Below are positions 1 through 11,947 of a DNA stretch of 64,000 nucleotides, piece after piece. A program made the position numbers and the translations under genes. This stretch comes from Heterodera schachtii. Its lineage: Eukaryota > Nematoda > Chromadorea > Rhabditida > Heteroderidae. The stretch covers positions 124,001-188,000 of the forward strand of contig SIJG01000181.1 in assembly GCA_023374025.1 (NCBI GenBank), read 5' to 3'. The notes under the pieces are model-generated. The model made no database searches and was not told the DNA's origin. It saw nothing but the letters and a program-made list of their open reading frames with translations. Each line of letters begins with the position of its first letter. Position 1 is the first letter of the stretch.

Positions 1-314
1 ATATTTTTGTGTATATTATTTTTGAATTATTATTTAAACTCTTATTCTCAGAAAACTATATGATCTATATAAAATGTAATGTCATTGCTTACCAACGGTA
101 TACTCATATTTGGTCTACATATTAATATTTATCATAAATCGAATAATGGTGATATATGTCAACAACATATCATCCATTTCTAACGCTGGAATTAAATTTT
201 AGTTGTTATTACTATTCTTTTTCAAAAATTTTTCTTCAATAAATTCTTTTATTGCTTTCTTTTTACTTTAAATTTAATTATATTAATCATTTTTTTACTT
301 AAGTAATTACAACT
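1..314. other. AT-rich DNA, no gene seen
   Basis: Low-complexity A+T sequence with frequent stops in all frames. No splice-flanked coding block, inverted repeat or RNA gene is visible. Confidence 0.6.
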
Positions 315-463
315 TAGTACCCAGTCCCGGTTTTGACAAATTTTGAGCGCGACTGGGAAATTCCCGGGTTTTTTCCTGTTTTCCCATCCAAAAAGTCAGG
401 TTTTTCAACCCGAAAATTCCCGGACCCGGTTCTTGTAAAAATTTCCGATTCCGACCAACTCTA
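315..463. mobile_element. GC-rich MITE-like islet (CCCGGG words)
   Basis: A sudden GC-rich island in A+T DNA, with CCCGG/CCGGG words near both ends (TAGTACCCAGTCCCGG on the left, CCCGGACCCGG and CCGACC on the right). The right end read on the minus strand starts TAGAGTTGG, like the TAGAG-ended hAT-type elements elsewhere in the window. No target-site duplication was found, so this is probably an old decayed copy. Confidence 0.4.
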
Positions 464-1071
464 CTATAAATAATGATTCAGACGATTTATTTTTAATTAA
501 AAACTTTTAACTTTTGCCTTTCAATAAAGATTAAATAAGATACAAATTCTTTATTTTTTAAAAATTATGAATATAGTTTATTTTTAAAAATTTAACAAGG
601 ATTAATTTGTGCCAAAAAGTCAAATTTTGAATTTTTTAATAAGTTATTTTTTTATTATTGTTAAATAGTTGATCGCAATTATTTCTAATATTTTATTCCT
701 TCAACTTTATTCATAGATTCAAAAATTAATCAATACAAAATTTAATTGTTAATACTTTTGCAAATGATGCAGAATTAGTTTGTGTTGCATTGTGATGGCA
801 CTTTTAATTAATATTAACTTAAAATTAAGTGACTGATTGATATCCAAAAGCCATGAATAGAGACATTTTTATTTAAACTTTATTTTATACTGAAACGCTT
901 GAATATTTTTTGTGCTTGATGTAATTATTAAATATTTGGCCAAGATATTATTTAATTGTTTATTTAAAGATTTAATTTTAGTTTTATTTTTTTAATTTGT
1001 TTGGAAACGGTTGCAAAAATTTTTCTTTTATAATCATCTCGTCCTCTATCGACTTATGTATGTTAACTTCA
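464..1071. other. AT-rich DNA, no gene seen
   Basis: Nothing beyond A/T-rich sequence; no supported feature. Confidence 0.6.
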
Positions 1072-1937
1072 GGGGCCTTATGCTCGTCTCGCGGTTTAGT
1101 AAACCACGGTTAACGCGTTAACCACGGTTTCGTTAACCGTGGTTAACGACCGACCTTAACCGGTATGCTCGTCTTTAACCGTGGTTAAGTAAACCATGGT
1201 TAACTCAACCGTGGTTAAGAGAATTTTATCTTGAAATTGAAAAATAATTAATATTAAAAAAATATAATTAATTATTATAATAATTATTTTCTGTTTAAAT
1301 TATCAATATTAGCATAGATTTTATTAAAAAACCCCAAAAAACTATTAAATCAAGAATTGTTTTTCTAAAAATTTTTGGCCATAACTTTTTTTTAAACACA
1401 GCAAAAATTTTTTAAATTTTGCAGATTAATAGAGGACTCTTATTACAACCAATTGCGTTCAAGCTACCAACAGCGGCAATGTTGTCACCTTTTTTAAAAA
1501 GCTATTCTATCATTTTGGGCTTGTGCACATTTCTTAATGAAATTAAACTAATCCGTCAATAATATATATCAGAAACAAAAATAAAAGTCATATTCTTTTT
1601 CTGCATGTAAAATTACCTTAGAAAAAAATTATTTTTTTTATTTTACAATTTAAATTACTAAATAATTTCGCGTTAACCACAACTCGAGTTGTGGTTAAGA
1701 TTCCTTAAGAAATATTAAACCATGGTTAGATGAGCATACCGCCGGTTGGAAATAAACCACGGTTAACTTGCGTTAACCGTGGTTAAGGAGGCAGTAAACC
1801 ACGGTTAACTCAACCGTGGTTTAGCCTTAACCACGGTTAAAAAGGGAAGGATGAGCATACCGGTTAAGGATTCTTAACCACGGTTAACGCCGTTAACCGT
1901 GGTTTAGCTCTAAACCGCGAGACGAGCATAAGGCCCC
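1072..1937. mobile_element. 866-bp DNA transposon with 27-bp perfect TIRs and AACCGTGGTTAA arrays
   Basis: The left end (1072-1098, starting GGGGCCTTATGCTCGTC) is the exact reverse complement of 1911-1937. Just inside both ends lie about 15 copies of a near-palindromic word, AACCGTGGTTAA or AACCACGGTTAA, with a few ATG and TGTG variants. TATGCTCGTC / GATGAGCATACCGG recurs as a second inner inverted repeat. The middle (about 1220-1670) is A+T-rich and has no transposase frame, so the element is non-autonomous. No clean target-site duplication is visible. Superfamily unresolved; a GGGG start would fit Merlin- or Mutator-like elements. Confidence 0.85.
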
Positions 1938-3426
1938 AGAGCTCCGGAGGTCCATTTGCATGCGTGAGCATTATTATTATTTTTTTAAGCAATAATATTT
2001 TAATTTCAATCGCGATTTTTCATTAATTAATTTTTTTATTTTGTTTTAAATAAATAAATATAATCTATTTTATACGTACAATTCTAATGTATTTAATTTT
2101 TTTATTTTAGCTAATTTAATTTAAATCATATTATTAATTTAATCGCTAATAATTTTTTATTTGCGTTTTTATATTTTATCCCGGCTCGAGTAAAATAATT
2201 GCTTTGCATTTTTTGTTCTATAGTGATGGGAACTTCCATTCTTTTATAATCTCTTCACTTACGAAATTTTATTTTTCATTTGAAAAAGACATTAAAAAAT
2301 TTCCATTTTAATATTTTAAAATTCCCCTGCTGCTGGTCGTTGCATTGATTTTGTTCGTTGGAAATTTTTTTATACGAATTATTTTTTTTGATTATAATTT
2401 TAAAGTATTTTATTTTTAAATATCACTTTTTGCATTCTCTCGGTGTAATTGAAGAACTATGTATGGTCAACTTTAAAATTTTTTAATTATTTTTTATCAT
2501 TATTTTCAATCAAAATAATTTATGTTTTTTTTTCATTTATAAATGTCTGTATTTGTTTTCTACCAAAGTGTCAATTTTTTATGAATTTTAAATATTTCTA
2601 TCATTTTTAGGCTTATATTATTATTGAAATTTTATTCCTCATAATTTTTCCAAAAGGTTTCTTTCATTTTCATTTTGTTAATGGCACGTCTTGTAACCAA
2701 TTAATATTTGGTTACTAAATAAATTAAATTTTATTTTTTTTTTAAATATTTTATCAATTTTTGAATTTTGGATTTTTATTTTTTGATTTTCTGATTTTAC
2801 CTCCAAAATGGTTTCCATAGGCATATTTATTTATTTACCAATTTGTTTTTGACTGGCGTATACATGAATATTATACAGTAATTTTTATTTTTTATTTTTT
2901 GATAATTTTTATGAGACAATTCTGTAATTTGATTCTTTGTTTTGTTTAAAAAATGTTCATTTTTATAAAATGAATTAAAAAATTATTGAAAAGCAATATT
3001 TATTATCGAAAAAGTATATTATAATTTAAAAATTTTGTCCAAAAAATCATTCAACTATTTCTGTTGTTTCAAAAAATCATTCTTTTAGGAATAAAAACAT
3101 AAATAATTCTGATGATGGTTAAACCAGCAGTCATTTCAGCCAGTTTGACCAAAGCTTTTGTTAGTTAATGATCTTTTGTTTTTTACTTTTTTTTTGTTTT
3201 TTTTATTTTAACATACAGCTAAGAATTTATTTTTATAATAAATTAAAATATTTATATGTGTTTTAGATTTCTTAAATATTTTAAGATATGCTCTTTCTTT
3301 CTGTATTCTTTTACAATTGCATTTTGTTTACAGAGAGGCTTTGAAAATTGAACGATTATGCAAAATTTCCCAATTACATATATTTCTGCCTCGAAGATTT
3401 GTGGCCAAAAGATTAGCGCATCATTA
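1938..3426. other. AT-rich DNA, no gene seen
   Basis: T-rich stretch with short homopolymers and scattered stops; no coding block, RNA gene or inverted-repeat element recognised. Confidence 0.6.
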
Positions 3427-3824
3427 GGGCTCTCGGCGGTAAATTGGACACCAAAATTGGACACTATTGGATAAAAAAATAAGTTAAAAATAAATAAAAC
3501 AAAAATTTTAATTGGAAATAAATAATGTATTATTATTTGTAGCATCAGCAGCAGAAATCCATCATACATTCATAACGAAAAAAGTTATCATTTTGATGGG
3601 GTTCATATTTTTGCGCATTTTTTGGCACATTGAACAACCATCGCCTAATTTCGTACACTTTTTTGCCAAATTTGATTAATCATTGCGCATATTGAATGTT
3701 TAAATTCTTGGTTTATATTTTAAAAGATGAATCTTGTGTCCAGTTTTCCAGTGTCCAATTTTCCTTTAATGTCAAAAATTCCGACGGTGTCCAATTTTCT
3801 GGTGTCCAATTTACCGGTCCCCGG
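3427..3824. mobile_element. about 400-bp MITE with iterated AATTGGACAC ends
   Basis: The left end carries CGGTAAATTGGACACC followed by a second AATTGGACAC. The right end carries the inverse four times (GTGTCCA(A/G)TTTT), ending GGTGTCCAATTTACCGG. The inverted repeat CGGTAAATTGGACACC is nearly exact. The interior is A+T-rich without a credible protein; the reading frames crossing it are repeat translations. Target duplication not resolved. Confidence 0.75.
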
Positions 3825-4619
3825 CATATGTGCCTATTTATTGTTGTTTTGAAAATTGTTCATTTTTTCAAAAATCTATGTACAAATTATAATGAGACAA
3901 AAAACTGTAGAAATTTGTTAGCTTAGCATATAGATAAAATAAGAATTAAGGCGAGCTAAGTTTAACTTATAAATTTTTAGATTGATGTTAAAAAAGAGAT
4001 ATTTTGAGAATTTTTTTCAATAAAAACTTTTGATTTAGATAAAAAGTTTTCTTCTCAAAATCAGTGACCCCATCAAGGCTTTATAAATAAATTGAGTTCA
4101 AACATTTTTGATTGGATAAATTTCAAGATTTATTCCAAAAATTTCAATTGAAAATTTTGAGAAAATTTTCACTAAACATTTAGTTTTTTATTTTGTTAAT
4201 TTCGTTTAAATTTGGTTTTTTGAAATTTTTTTATTCTTAATTATTGAATGTCATCAACTATGCTTTACATAAAACAAAAATGCTTATTAACTATTAGAGC
4301 CATTTTAAAAATATAAAAATTGGCAAGATGTTCACTTTTTCAAAAGTTTTCATTTTGTAAATGAAATATTCTTTACAGTATTATTAGAATTTTTTTTATC
4401 TCATTATTAGTATTCTTCTTTAATATATGCCTTTAAATACACAATTAAATGCATTATTATTAATTTTTTGTCTAGTAAATAATTTATTTTTATATATAAT
4501 TTTTTTATTTCTATAAAATGCCGGAGGAGACATCTAGTCGTATTTTTTTTATTTTGAAAATTATTTAATTTATTTATTATTATTTTTGATTGAAATCTCG
4601 CTCAAGTAACATTGCATCC
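3825..4619. other. AT-rich DNA, no gene seen
   Basis: No feature can be supported. Confidence 0.6.
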
Positions 4620-4789
4620 CAGAGGTACATGGTACTTCGGTTGTTTCGGTTTTTTGATTAATTCGGTCGGTCGGTTTCGGTTAAAAACCGAAAAAAACCG
4701 GAACCGAAAAACTCAAAAATTTCACAGTCGGTTTTTTGGTCAAAAACAAAACCGTAAAAACCCAAAAAAACCGACCGATCTGATCTCTA
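4620..4789. mobile_element. Short CCGGTTTTT-rich hAT-like MITE
   Basis: The ends fit the hAT terminal rule YARNG (CAGAG at the left; TAGAG read from the right). The body is a run of CGGTTTT words and their complements, giving many possible foldbacks. It is related to the element at 23892-24080, whose left end TAGAGATCGGACCGG resembles this right end read in reverse. No 8-bp duplication found. Confidence 0.6.
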
Positions 4790-4792
4790 ATA

Positions 4793-5133
4793 GCGTTTCG
4801 TACAATTTCAAATAGGAATGGCCATAACTTTTTTGTTCGTCAGTTAATTTCTTCAAAATTGGTATCATTCGAAAGCTCTATATGTTTATAAGCTATCATT
4901 AAGCAGAAGCTAAGCGATTAATCACCTCACCAAAAAGTTATGATTTATAGTTAACAAAAAATTAGGATTTTCTTGAATTTTTAAATCTTATAAAGCATAA
5001 TGATTAATCACTTAGATTCTGCTTAACGATAACTTCTAAAAACGTAGAGATTTCGAATGATGCCAATTTTGAAGAAATTAACTGACGAACAAAAAAGTTA
5101 TGGCCATTCCAACTTGAAGTTGTAAGAAACGCC
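4793..5133. mobile_element. Foldback MITE with about 130-bp arms (CATAACTTTTTTGTTC)
   Basis: Left arm 4793-4930 and right arm 5000-5133 are imperfect inverted copies, anchored by GGAATGGCCATAAC / GTTATGGCCATTCC. Each arm carries 'CATAACTTTTTTGTTC...GGTATCATTCGAAAGC', a motif also present inside other elements in this window. The transcript would form a long hairpin. No coding capacity. Confidence 0.8.
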
Positions 5134-6939
5134 ATTGTACGAACTACCATCGACCCAGCAAAGCGTGATGACTTTTTTTTATTATAATTTATATTTTTTC
5201 GGGAAAACTCTCACTAAATTATAAATTTATATGTAATAATTGGTATAATTGATAATTTTAATTTAGGTTTTATTTAAAACCCTTAATGTTTATATTTTTT
5301 CATTGCCGGAATCAGTATATAAATTTTTTAAAAATGTTATGTGAAAATTTAATCTATTTTTGGTGTTCTGGTTTTACCTCACCAGAGTGCGCGAAATATT
5401 TTTCAATTAAATTCCACTTTATTCTTTTATTAACTCAAAAAATTTTTTTCGGCTTAATTTAAATCATTTAAATTTTTTCTTTACTTTTCTTTTATTTATT
5501 AATCATTTTTATTTTATAACAAGATTTTGCTTCTTTTATAATTGAATAAATAAATACTCGCGCACATGCGTCATCCATGTTGCGGGGCGCACCGGGAACG
5601 CCCTCCCGTGTTTCGGAGTGTATTTGGCTTACATCTTGAAGAAATTTTTTCATTTATTGACTTCTTCATTATTTCATGAGCATTTAAGATATAAGTTTCT
5701 TCATTGATTATGATAATATTTTTAATTATGCATGGTATGGAATGCTTTAGGAAAAAATTAAATTTTTCTTTTTAATAATCATCGCGTCCTGGCCCAAATA
5801 ATGATATGGTAATTGTTTTATAAGGTCATAATTCATATAAATTTTTATTTAATCGCTAATAATATTTTTTTATATTTCACTTGGCTCGAGCAATGTATAA
5901 TGTTTGATAATATTTTCATTTTTAGTTCGTGTGACGGATCATTTTCTCACCCCCATTGATAGATGTTCTTCTTCTCTTCTTGCAAATTTTGTAAAGCTTT
6001 TTCATGTATTAAAACATATTTTAAATATTTTTATTTTATGTGCTAAATATATATTTTTTTGTTGTTTATTTTAATTTAATTATTCTGATCGAATATTCAT
6101 GGAAAATTATTTTCAACAGCAAAAAGTTTACATTTATTTTTTATGAAAAATTAAAAAGTTAATATTTCAGTTTGTTCTGCAGCTTTTGTTTTGTTGCGAT
6201 TCGAAATTCCATTATCTAATTTTCTTCATTTACTATATCAATTCATTTTTAAATTCTGTGGTTTCGCATTTTTCTTTAATTTCGTTTTTCGCACTGTCAA
6301 TATTTAATAATGTTTTTGGTTGGGTGTTATGATATCCATATTAATTCAACGATATATGTTGTATATGTATATTAATGTGTTTTAGCAATTTTTTTATATT
6401 ATGGTTAATGAATAATTAGGAAATTCTTTGTCATCTCATTAGAATACTAATTATTCTTTAATTATTATAAAAATAAAATATGTTTTTAATATTAAGATCC
6501 TTTAGATATAATTTTTGAAAAAATATTTTTGACTAATTCTTCTGTCAACGTTCTGGTTCGAGTTTTTGATTGTATTACACTATGTTTTATATAAAACAGA
6601 AATAGATTCGTTCAAACTTGTATGTACATTCAATTTTTTAATTTATTTGGTATCTTATTTTACACTTTTGAACCTTTTATTCCATATATTAGAAATTTTA
6701 TTGCCGGATTTCAGTAAATTTAACAAATATTTTTTAATTCGTGTAATTGAATATTATGCAATAATTTTTCGTTTTTCAGGTTTTTTTTTTTGAAACTTTG
6801 ATCGGGCAATTCTGTATTTAAAGATTTTGAAACACTTTCGATAAATTAATGTTCTCATTTAACGAAAATCCCAATCAATATTTATTGCCGAAAAACTTCA
6901 AATTCTCAGGTCGACAAATTTTTTCAAAAAAAAGAAATA
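5134..6939. other. AT-rich DNA with one small GC patch, no gene seen
   Basis: Mostly T-rich. A 60-bp patch near 5560-5620 (CGCGCACATGCGTCATCC, GGGGCGCACCGGG) is GC-rich but shows neither inverted repeat nor frame. Confidence 0.5.
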
Positions 6940-7640
6940 AAAAAATATGCAAAAGTGGCTAAATGCAAAAAAAAAAAATTATCTTGAGTGAAAATTTTCT
7001 AGCATATTTTGTAAATATTTGTACAAAAAAAAATAATGCAAATATTGTGAATGCAAAAAATTTTCCTAGGATGAAAAACTCGAAACCGTTACTAAAAAAC
7101 GTCAAATATGGACATAAAATATGGACTAAGAAGCTAAAAATGGTAAAATATGGAACAAAAACTGCCAAAACATATGTTTTAAATCCCCAAAAATTCCAAA
7201 AAAGGTGTTAATATTCAATAGTTGTTTAAACAGACTTAAATATAATCTAAATTGCCAAAAATGGGTTAAAACTTAAAAACGCAAATTTTTATTGTCGTCC
7301 ATTGAATAAAAAAATCAAAGTTTGCAAAATTTCGTGAAAAAAACTCTTTTTAAAAAAGTTCGCAAAAAAAAATGGCGAAAATATTTATTAAAAATGACAA
7401 AATGAAACTCAAATTTTATGTATTTTTTGGGCTGTAATTTTTAAAAATTTCTAAAAAAGTCGATCTTTGGGGATGTATTTTTATTTTTCGCTTTTTTTTT
7501 TTGCATTTTTATTGTTAAAATTTGCGAAAAATGGCCGAATTATGGACTAAAAAGGCAAAAATGGTGAAATATATTTATTCCCGAAAAGCCTCAAAATATG
7601 GATTTATATGGACTAAAAACTTTTACTAACTCAAAAAATT
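6940..7640. repeat. ATATGGACTAAAAA-word repeat, probable decayed MITE
   Basis: Words such as AAATATGGAC, TATGGACTAA and AAAATGGTAAAATATGG recur at both ends (7105-7160 and 7535-7620) around an A-rich body. The layout parallels the AATATGTAC elements at 40, 41.6, 45.6, 55 and 61.6 kb. Reading frames here come from A/T runs and are not considered genes. Confidence 0.45.
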
Positions 7641-7666
7641 TTAACACAGAAAGGCTATTTTTGAGC

Positions 7667-8028
7667 GGTGCACCCAAAACGTCGTCGGCCGAAACGTCGT
7701 CGGAAGACTTTTTGAACCATAACTTTGTTCATTGTCAATCAAATTAAGCATTGTTGGTGTTGTTCTATAGCTCTATGTGTTTATTATTAATTTGCAAAAT
7801 CTCAAAAATTCTCGTTATGTTTCAAAAAATTTATGGCCAGAAGGAACTCAAAAACCCAGTAATTCGATTTTTTTTGCTCTGCTTTTTTTTGTGCATGAAT
7901 AAAAAATTTTGAAAATTTGCAGGCTAATAGCATTTTTCGAATGCTTTCGAATACCAAGAATGTTTAGTTTGGTTAAAGAAAAAAGTTATGGTCGAAAAAT
8001 TCGTTCGACGACGTTTTGTCCTACTCCG
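7667..8028. mobile_element. 362-bp MITE with ACGTCGTCG ends and 10-bp flanking direct repeat
   Basis: The left end has two ACGTCGTCGG words (GGTGCACCCAAAACGTCG) and the right end has the inverse (CGACGACGTTTTGTCC). The 10-mer ATTTTTGAGC directly flanks it at 7657-7666 and again at 8029-8038, consistent with a target duplication of 8-10 bp. Both arms continue into the CATAACTTTTTT motif also seen in the 4793-5133 element. Confidence 0.8.
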
Positions 8029-8558
8029 ATTTTTGAGCCCCTTTCTTCATAGCATATACGTAGAAAAAACATGTTAATCCATATAATTTCGAGCCCTATT
8101 AATAAAAATCACTCCAATTTTTTTTCTACATGTTACTATAGCATAATAATGGGTGGCCGATCATTTCGTCACTGTTCAGTTCGTCACTGATCATTTCGTC
8201 ACTAAGCAAAATTTTTTAAAAATTTCTTTGGCAAACAGCAAAAACATTCTTTAATAAAAAAAAATGCTAGCAAAAAAAGAACTAAATAAATTTAATAAAT
8301 AAAAATTATAAATTGCCTTGATTGTGAAATTTGAATGGGATCTCTTCTCTGAAATAAAAAAGATTAATTTAGCTTCTCATTTTTAATTTTAAACTTCAAA
8401 ATGTGCTTATTTCTAAATTTCTTTTCTCCAATTCATTATGATCAGAGGGCTCCCAACTCTTCTGACTTCAAAAGGTTACAGCGGTTTTTGACCACAAATG
8501 CTGATTTTTGTCGGTCAAATGCTGATTTTGAAAATTTTCAGTTCAGGGCCCTGATTAT

Positions 8559-8657
8559 TAGTGCTGTTCGAGAGTCTCGGTCACGAATCTCGACTCGAGA
8601 AAGTCTCGGGTTTTTTGGTTTCGAGTCTCGGGAAATTTTCGGTCTCGAACAGCACTA
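8559..8657. mobile_element. 99-bp hAT-type MITE nested in the 8152-9236 element
   Basis: TAGTGCTGTTCGAGA at the left and its exact inverse TCTCGAACAGCACTA at the right. CTGATTAT directly flanks it at 8551-8558 and 8658-8665, a perfect 8-bp duplication. The ends obey YARNG (TAGTG) as in hAT. The interior is a run of TCTCG/CGAGA words, so the whole element folds into a hairpin. Confidence 0.92.
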
Positions 8658-8787
8658 CTGATTATGATCACAATTGTATAAGGAAGAGGTCGGCCAGCAG
8701 GGTCTCCGTATGATTGGCCGAGATGGCAGGGGTCGGGGAGTCAAGGGTGATATTTACAACGACCTTTTATTAACGAGGCTCCTGCAC

Positions 8788-8868
8788 TAATGCTGCTTGA
8801 GAAAGAAAAATTTTCCGAGACCGAAAAAGCTAGTCTTTTCAAGAGTCGAGACTCTCGAGCAAACACTA
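8788..8868. mobile_element. Diverged relative of the 99-bp TCTCG MITE
   Basis: TAATGCTGCTTGAGA at the left and, read on minus from the right, TAGTGTTTGCTCGAGAGTC. The interior repeats TTTTCCGAGACC / AGTCGAGACTCTCG as in the 8559 element. No clear target duplication, so it is older. Confidence 0.55.
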
Positions 8869-9888
8869 TTTTGCAAATGCAAACCGTCTCTTCGCGGCGC
8901 TGCTTTAACATATTTTCTCGGAATTTAAGCGATCTTTATCACAAAGTTAGCCAAAAATAAATTTGTAAGAATGTCGAATTGCATTATGATGGATTTTTGG
9001 GTAAAAACAATTTTTATGAAGAGAACTTTTTAAAAAAAAAGTTTACTTAAATAATCGCAATTTTTATGCTGTGGTCAACTTCTTTTCGAACTTATATATA
9101 TGAAAGATTTTGTTTATTAAATAAAGTAAACATTATTTTTTAGTTTTGAAAATCTGCCAGATAAATTTTTAAAAAAATTTTCTCGGTGACGAACTGAACA
9201 GTGCCGAAATAATCAGTGACGAAATGATAGGGAGCCTAATAATGTATACATTTTCAAATGGCTCCTTATGCTGTTTTTTACTTTTTTAAGCCTGTTTTTA
9301 TGCTTATATTCTGAAAATGACTCATGATTTAAGACTAATTTTTTTTCTCGTATATTGGCTATTATCTCAGCAAATTTTATAGGCATACTCCCCGGTACAA
9401 GACTAACTTAACTGATAATATTTCAAAGCTTATTCGTTTTAGAAATTTTATTTCAAAAGATTCTGAGTTTTTTGTTAATTATCTTTTTTAGTGAAAACTT
9501 CATCCCAAATAATTATCCGGAAAGTGATCAGATTCTCAAATTTTTAAGGGCATCTATACATGTAAATATATTCTATGATGCTGGCTCCCGTAATTATGCA
9601 TTTTAAGTTTTTTATGAATTTTTAAGTATGTCTTTTATGCAGTGGAAGACTTTAAGAAATCTCATTTCAGCTGTCTTATTTTTGAATTAATGCATTTAGA
9701 TATTTAAAAAATATAATTTAAATTTATAAATTTGTAATATTTGATTATGTCTTCATTATTTTAAATTATAAGTTGTTAGTTGTTTTAAGGTGCTAGTAAA
9801 TTCAGCATCAATCAAGACAAATCGTACATTTAAGGGGGTAGCCCTGTGAATGCACTGATTGTATAATGATGGGGTTATACATTTCTAT

Positions 9889-10080
9889 TAGAGACCGGAC
9901 GGGATCGGGATCCCGCGGGATTTCTTCGGGATCCCGCGGGATTAAATTCGGGATCCCGACCTCGGAATCCGTCCCGAACGATTTTTTAAATTCATCGGGA
10001 TTGATCGGGATCGGGATTTCATCGGGATCCCGAATCGGGATCCCTCCCGACCATTTTACCAACCCGCGGGATCCCGCGGG
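9889..10080. mobile_element. GGGATCCCGCGGGAT-rich hAT-like fragment
   Basis: Starts TAGAGACCGGACGGGATC, related to the TAGAG ends of the 13.4 and 62 kb elements. It then carries at least six GGGATCCCG or CCCGCGGGAT words, each a self-complementary palindrome. No matching inverted right end is seen. The GC hairpins at 10412 and 10542 may belong to the same decayed element. Confidence 0.55.
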
Positions 10081-10411
10081 ATTGAAGTCACGATAATTTT
10101 TAGAAAAATCGCATTTTTTTAAATTAAGACCTTGAATTTTAAATTAAAGTTTGCTTATTTTTCTTTAAAAATCCCTTAAAATCCCAAAAAATTTTCATGA
10201 GTCTCAAAATACTTGTGAACATTTTCAAAATTTGACGCAAAGGTTGGCCATTTTGTGACTTCTTTTATTCCTTTAAAAAATTTATCAAAAATTATTTTTT
10301 TTAATTCCTTAAATAATATTTTAAATCTTATTATGTAGTTTCATGCACAACAATTTCTAAGAATTTTGTCTAATAAATTAGATTAGAAATTGTTGTCTAA
10401 GTATTTTTCCT

Positions 10412-10434
10412 TCGGTGCATAACGGCACCGCCGG
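10412..10434. repeat. GC hairpin module, decayed copy
   Basis: CGGTGC-ATAA-CGGCACCG foldback followed by CCGG. It is a shortened version of the hairpin at 10542 and of the module shared with the 13.9, 43.5, 53.5, 53.8 and 62.6 kb elements. Confidence 0.5.
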
Positions 10435-10541
10435 ACTCTAAAAATTCTTAATTTTCTTGAAAAATTTGCTCAAAATCGCTAAAAAAATTGGGGTTTTTGG
10501 CAAAATCTGTTAACAAATCTCATCAAAAATTACAAAATTTT

Positions 10542-10569
10542 TCCCGTCGGTGCCTATCGGCACCGCCGG
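10542..10569. repeat. GC hairpin module
   Basis: Stem CGGTGCC / CGGCACCG with a TAT loop, preceded by AAAATCTGTTAACAAAT and a T/C-rich lead-in. The same context precedes the hairpins at 13.88 and 53.79 kb. Confidence 0.7.
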
Positions 10570-11947
10570 CCTCCACCTTGTTCCCCTAAAGTTTTTGAAA
10601 AATTCTCAGAACAATTCTTTAAAATCTGATTTTTTGATTCCGATGCACATAACGATTTGCTAATTATCCTCAAATTGTTAAAACTGATCATAGGAGGCGA
10701 AAATACAAAAATTGATATTAATTAAATTGTAAAAAACTATTTAAAGTTATGTTGTTAAATGTTCTAATTTTTGGTCCTAAAATCTGATTTCTAGGCATGA
10801 TACTCGAATTTTGAAAATTTTCTAAAAACCTGCTATAATTCCCATCCTTTATACTTAAAAAGAGGTTCTATTATTTTATGCATTACACTAATTTAAAACA
10901 TTCTTTTAACATATTATAATTATATTATTCTTATCTAATATTCACAATAAATATGGCTCCTTTTCTATACACTATGATTAATAATTATTCTTTTTAACTT
11001 TCATGGCTTTTTACGGGAAATCCATTCACATCTCTTCAAAAAAAAATATAAAATATTTGAATTTTGAACATATTATTATTATTTTCTTAATATTGTTTAC
11101 TAAGCACTGTTTATAATAAATTATAAATTATCACAATAAAGAAAAAATAATAATTTTTCGACAGTATAAATTATTAGACAAATAATTTGTTTTAATTTTT
11201 TTAATGTTCACGATATTTATTTTTAAAGAATTTTTGAAAATTTACAATTCATCATTTTATTTAATTTTTTAAAAATTAAATTTAAAATTTGTTACTTCAT
11301 CTTCTTTTTTAGAAAAAATAGATAAGCAAGAATTAACTATTAATAAACCTTATGTAGATTTTCTTGTTAAACAGTTTTTATTTTTATATTTTTTAAGTTT
11401 TTCAAAACTTTTTATTTCTTTTTTCGATTAAATTCTTTGTATTCTTCCTTAGATTTATTTTATGTGTATAATATTTTAATACAATTGGAACTTCAGATAA
11501 AATATTTAAAGCATCCATATGTATTTTTGATGTTTTTAGTGACGCATGATAAACAATTTTTTCTACGCCCAATTTCTTATAGCAATATTTCGCATATATT
11601 TCCTCAATTTTAAAGTTTATAATGAAAATTTCAAAAACTTTTTAAAAATATTTTAGTATTTTATGTAACGAATTGATTAAATAATGATTAAACTAAAAAT
11701 TTATGTGTTTGTTATATTCTACCTTTTGAATCTTTATTTTATTTGAGAAATACAAAATCGGAAAGATTTATTTTTTAATTAGTAGTTTTTTTAGTCATTG
11801 TAAATTGAAATTGGTATTAAATGGTGTTAATTTTAATAAATTTCTTCATTTATAATTAAGCATTTTATAGCTTTTTTCAATAAATTTTATTTTCTTTAAA
11901 TTGCCCTTTTTAAATTATAAAATATATCTTTATTTAATTTTTTTTCT
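10570..11947. other. AT-rich DNA, no gene seen
   Basis: No supportable feature; short A/T homopolymers and many stops. Confidence 0.6.

Larger units (their letters stand above)
8152..9236. mobile_element. 1085-bp DNA transposon with TTTCGTCACTG ends and perfect 8-bp TSD
   Basis: The left end GGTGGCCGATCATTTCGTCAC and the inverted right end (GGCTCCCTATCATTTCGTCAC read on minus) match with few differences. Each holds three copies of a (T/A)TTCG(T/G)CACTG word. TAATAATG lies directly at 8144-8151 and 9237-9244, a perfect 8-bp target duplication. It encodes no transposase and contains two nested or adjacent smaller elements. A lone left end of the same family lies at 45111-45133. Confidence 0.9.

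Noticed and set aside
1101..1900. TTAACC-type words as telomere-like repeat
   Set aside because: The word is palindromic AACCGTGGTTAA, not a tandem hexamer, and it is bounded by perfect inverted repeats of a transposon.
9808..10096. 84- and 76-codon frames on opposite strands
   Set aside because: Both are translations of palindromic GGGATCCCG words; symmetrical composition is typical of a repeat.
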